From contig JADGNQ010000007.1 of the NCBI GenBank assembly GCA_017883385.1, forward strand, positions 26,813 through 90,812: DNA of 64,000 nt, written 5' to 3'. The translations under genes were made by a program, and so were the position numbers. Shown here piece after piece: positions 62,655 through 64,000 of this stretch; position 1 is the stretch's first letter, and the number at the start of each line of letters is the position of its first letter. The DNA comes from Candidatus Sulfotelmatobacter sp. GTDB lineage: Bacteria; Acidobacteriota; Terriglobia; Terriglobales; Acidobacteriaceae. Under the pieces are notes generated by a model. That model was not told the origin of the DNA and made no database searches. It saw only the letters and a list, made by a program, of their open reading frames with translations.

Positions 62655-63149
62655 ATGCGCAAACAAAAGGGTTTTTCACTGATCGAGCTGCTGATCGTGG
62701 TGGCAATCATCCTGATCATTGCAGCGATCGCCATTCCGAACTTGCTGCGCGCCCGCATGGCGGCTAACGAGTCGTCTGCTGTCGCCTCCATCCGGACCAT
62801 CAACACAGCGGAAGTCACCTACAATTCCACCTATCCGACAGTCGGATTCGCGGGTCTGACCGCCATCGGCACGACCGGTGCTGGCGTTTGCGTCCCGCTC
62901 TCGACCAATGCTTGCTTGATTGACAGCGTGCTCACGCTCGGCACCAAGAGCGGTTATACCTTCGTAGCGGCAGCCGTTGCCGGTACGCCTAGCGTCACCT
63001 ACACCGCGAACGGCAAACCGGTCACGCTGAACCAGACTGGCAATCGCGCCTTCTGCTCGTTTGAAGACGCGGTCCTACGTGTCGATCCAGCTGGTATTGG
63101 CGGCATTACGGCTGCAGCCTGCGCGGCATTTCTGCCGCTTAACCAGTAA
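62655..63149 (+). CDS. Type IV pilin (tandem copy 1)
   Basis: 164 residues. Leader MRKQKG followed by FSLIELLIVVAIILIIAAIAIPNLLRAR, the classical class III prepilin signature with Glu at +5; prepilin peptidase would cut after Gly6. The globular part contains three or four Cys and an immunogenic-like variable region (NTAEVTYNSTYPTVGFAGLT, GVCVPLSTNACLI, NRAFCSFEDAVLRVDPAGIGG) which could form disulfides. The start is the ATG at 62655 with GGGG upstream. The next gene encodes nearly the same protein; the differences are few and conservative (AIG/AVG, TLN/TVN, GIG/GVG). Confidence 0.93.
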   Translation: MRKQKGFSLIELLIVVAIILIIAAIAIPNLLRARMAANESSAVASIRTINTAEVTYNSTYPTVGFAGLTAIGTTGAGVCVPLSTNACLIDSVLTLGTKSGYTFVAAAVAGTPSVTYTANGKPVTLNQTGNRAFCSFEDAVLRVDPAGIGGITAAACAAFLPLNQ

Positions 63150-63475
63150 GCTTTTAGTTTGGCGAAGTACCCGGGGAGGGTACGAGATGGGAGCAGCGAA
63201 CGAAAGTTCGCTGCTCCTTTCGCTTTTTCCGGCCAATTTCCGCGCCAACCGCCTCTTCTGCCACTTCCCGGCGCAAAATGACATAAGGTGGCACCTCCAG
63301 CCGTCCTGCCTGTCCCGAATCTGGACCCTCCCAGGGATCTCCCCACTGAGAACAAGCGTCTTACGCGGTTAGGGAGTTCAATCCACAGGAAAAGTGGCAC
63401 GGCCAACAGCGTGCTATGTAAAGAGCAGGCGTCCGAGTGTGGGCCGCAAATTTCTACAGGGAGAATGTGTTTTCA
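63150..63475. other. Intergenic region between the two pilin genes
   Basis: Begins with a 3' flank (TAAGCTTTTAGTTTGGCGAAG) that is repeated after the second pilin, showing that the duplication unit includes downstream sequence. It holds a terminator at 63190 and a sequence TGGCACGGCCAACAGC at 63395-63410, which has a perfect -24 half of a sigma-54 promoter but an 11-base spacing. Confidence 0.6.
63190..63228 (+). terminator. Rho-independent terminator after pilin gene 1
   Basis: Perfect 12-bp stem GGAGCAGCGAAC/GTTCGCTGCTCC with GAAA loop, followed by TTTCGCTTTTT. It would make the two pilin genes separate transcripts. Confidence 0.9.
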
Positions 63476-63970
63476 ATGCGCAAACAGAAGGGTTTTTCAC
63501 TGATCGAACTGCTGATCGTCGTAGCTATCATCCTGATCATTGCAGCGATCGCGATTCCTAACTTACTGCGCGCCCGTATGGCGGCCAACGAGTCGTCTGC
63601 TGTCGCGTCTATCCGTACCATCAACACGGCGGAAGTCACCTACAATTCCACCTATCCGACAGTCGGTTTCGCGGGTCTGACCGCCGTCGGCACGACCGGC
63701 GCTGGCGTTTGCGTGCCGCTCTCGACCAATGCTTGCCTGATTGACAGCGTGCTCACGCTCGGCACCAAGAGCGGCTATACCTTCGTAGCAGCCGCCGTTG
63801 CCGGTACGCCCAGCGTCACCTACACCGCGAACGGCAAACCGGTCACGGTAAACCAGACTGGCAATCGCGCCTTCTGCTCGTTTGAAGACGCGGTTCTGCG
63901 TGTCGATCCAGCTGGTGTTGGCGGCATTACGGCTGCAGCCTGCGCGGCATTTCTGCCGCTCAACCAGTAA
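63476..63970 (+). CDS. Type IV pilin (tandem copy 2)
   Basis: 164 residues, same leader and cleavage site as copy 1 (MRKQKG then FSLIELLIVV), start at the ATG at 63476. It is nearly identical in protein sequence to the gene at 62655, while the DNA differs mainly at silent positions (for example GAGCTG/GAACTG, CGCATG/CGTATG). The pattern suggests duplication followed by purifying selection or ongoing gene conversion. The 3' flank is also shared and runs into the window edge, so a further copy may follow. Confidence 0.93.
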   Translation: MRKQKGFSLIELLIVVAIILIIAAIAIPNLLRARMAANESSAVASIRTINTAEVTYNSTYPTVGFAGLTAVGTTGAGVCVPLSTNACLIDSVLTLGTKSGYTFVAAAVAGTPSVTYTANGKPVTVNQTGNRAFCSFEDAVLRVDPAGVGGITAAACAAFLPLNQ

Positions 63971-64000
63971 GCTTTTAGTTTGGCGAAGTACTCGGGGGAG

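Overview
The window reads as chromosomal DNA of an Acidobacteriota bacterium, most likely class Terriglobia (Koribacter/Sulfotelmatobacter-like). The reasons are a TonB-dependent receptor with an N-terminal carboxypeptidase-regulatory domain, a secretin fused to a cohesin domain, many secreted proteins of unknown function, moderately high GC, and many short hairpin-forming repeats between genes. The assignment is inference from gene style. I found no rRNA, no tRNA that I can defend, no CRISPR array and no complete insertion sequence.

Layout. 0-4 kb: type II secretion/type IV pilus-like genes (secretin-cohesin and two pseudopilins). 4-12 kb: an Oar-like TonB receptor, hutU, a GH10 xylanase and hutI. 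12-25 kb: secreted or envelope hydrolases (M1 aminopeptidase, CocE-type hydrolase, patatin-BamA protein, alpha/beta hydrolase), an alcohol dehydrogenase, two tandem secreted paralogues and argS. 25-31 kb: larC, metG, tatD, yajQ and a polyprenyl diphosphate synthase, all co-directional. 31-39 kb: a DedA-rhodanese gene interrupted by an in-frame UGA, a DUF1569 protein, an MFS carrier, a CYTH protein and secA. 39-46 kb: an acyl ligase-ACP-acyltransferase fusion, two Xer-type recombinases, a possible clan CD peptidase coupled to a DUF72 gene, and an orphan LigD polymerase domain. 47-51 kb: a BNR beta-propeller gene, a small hypothetical gene, a MoaD/ThiS-like gene displaced by a 1.3 kb insertion, and a nucleotidyltransferase pair. 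51-62 kb: an M16 peptidase pair, a frameshifted beta-propeller gene, a SPL-type radical SAM protein, an RsbU-like phosphatase, a GAF protein and a frameshifted Rieske oxygenase. 62.6-64 kb: two nearly identical tandem type IV pilin genes, the first behind a sigma-54-like promoter.

The strongest unusual signal is the DedA-rhodanese gene. UGA falls two codons after the active-loop cysteine of the rhodanese domain, the frame stays open and rhodanese-like for 52 more codons, and a short hairpin that fits a bacterial SECIS lies just downstream. It is therefore a candidate selenoprotein. Second are the dispersed repeats. One family starts with TAACCAC and supplies the stop codons of larC and yajQ, while other copies are translated inside argS and at the end of the LigD-like gene. 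Third is a 23-bp duplication of the moaD start that brackets an inserted 1.3 kb segment.
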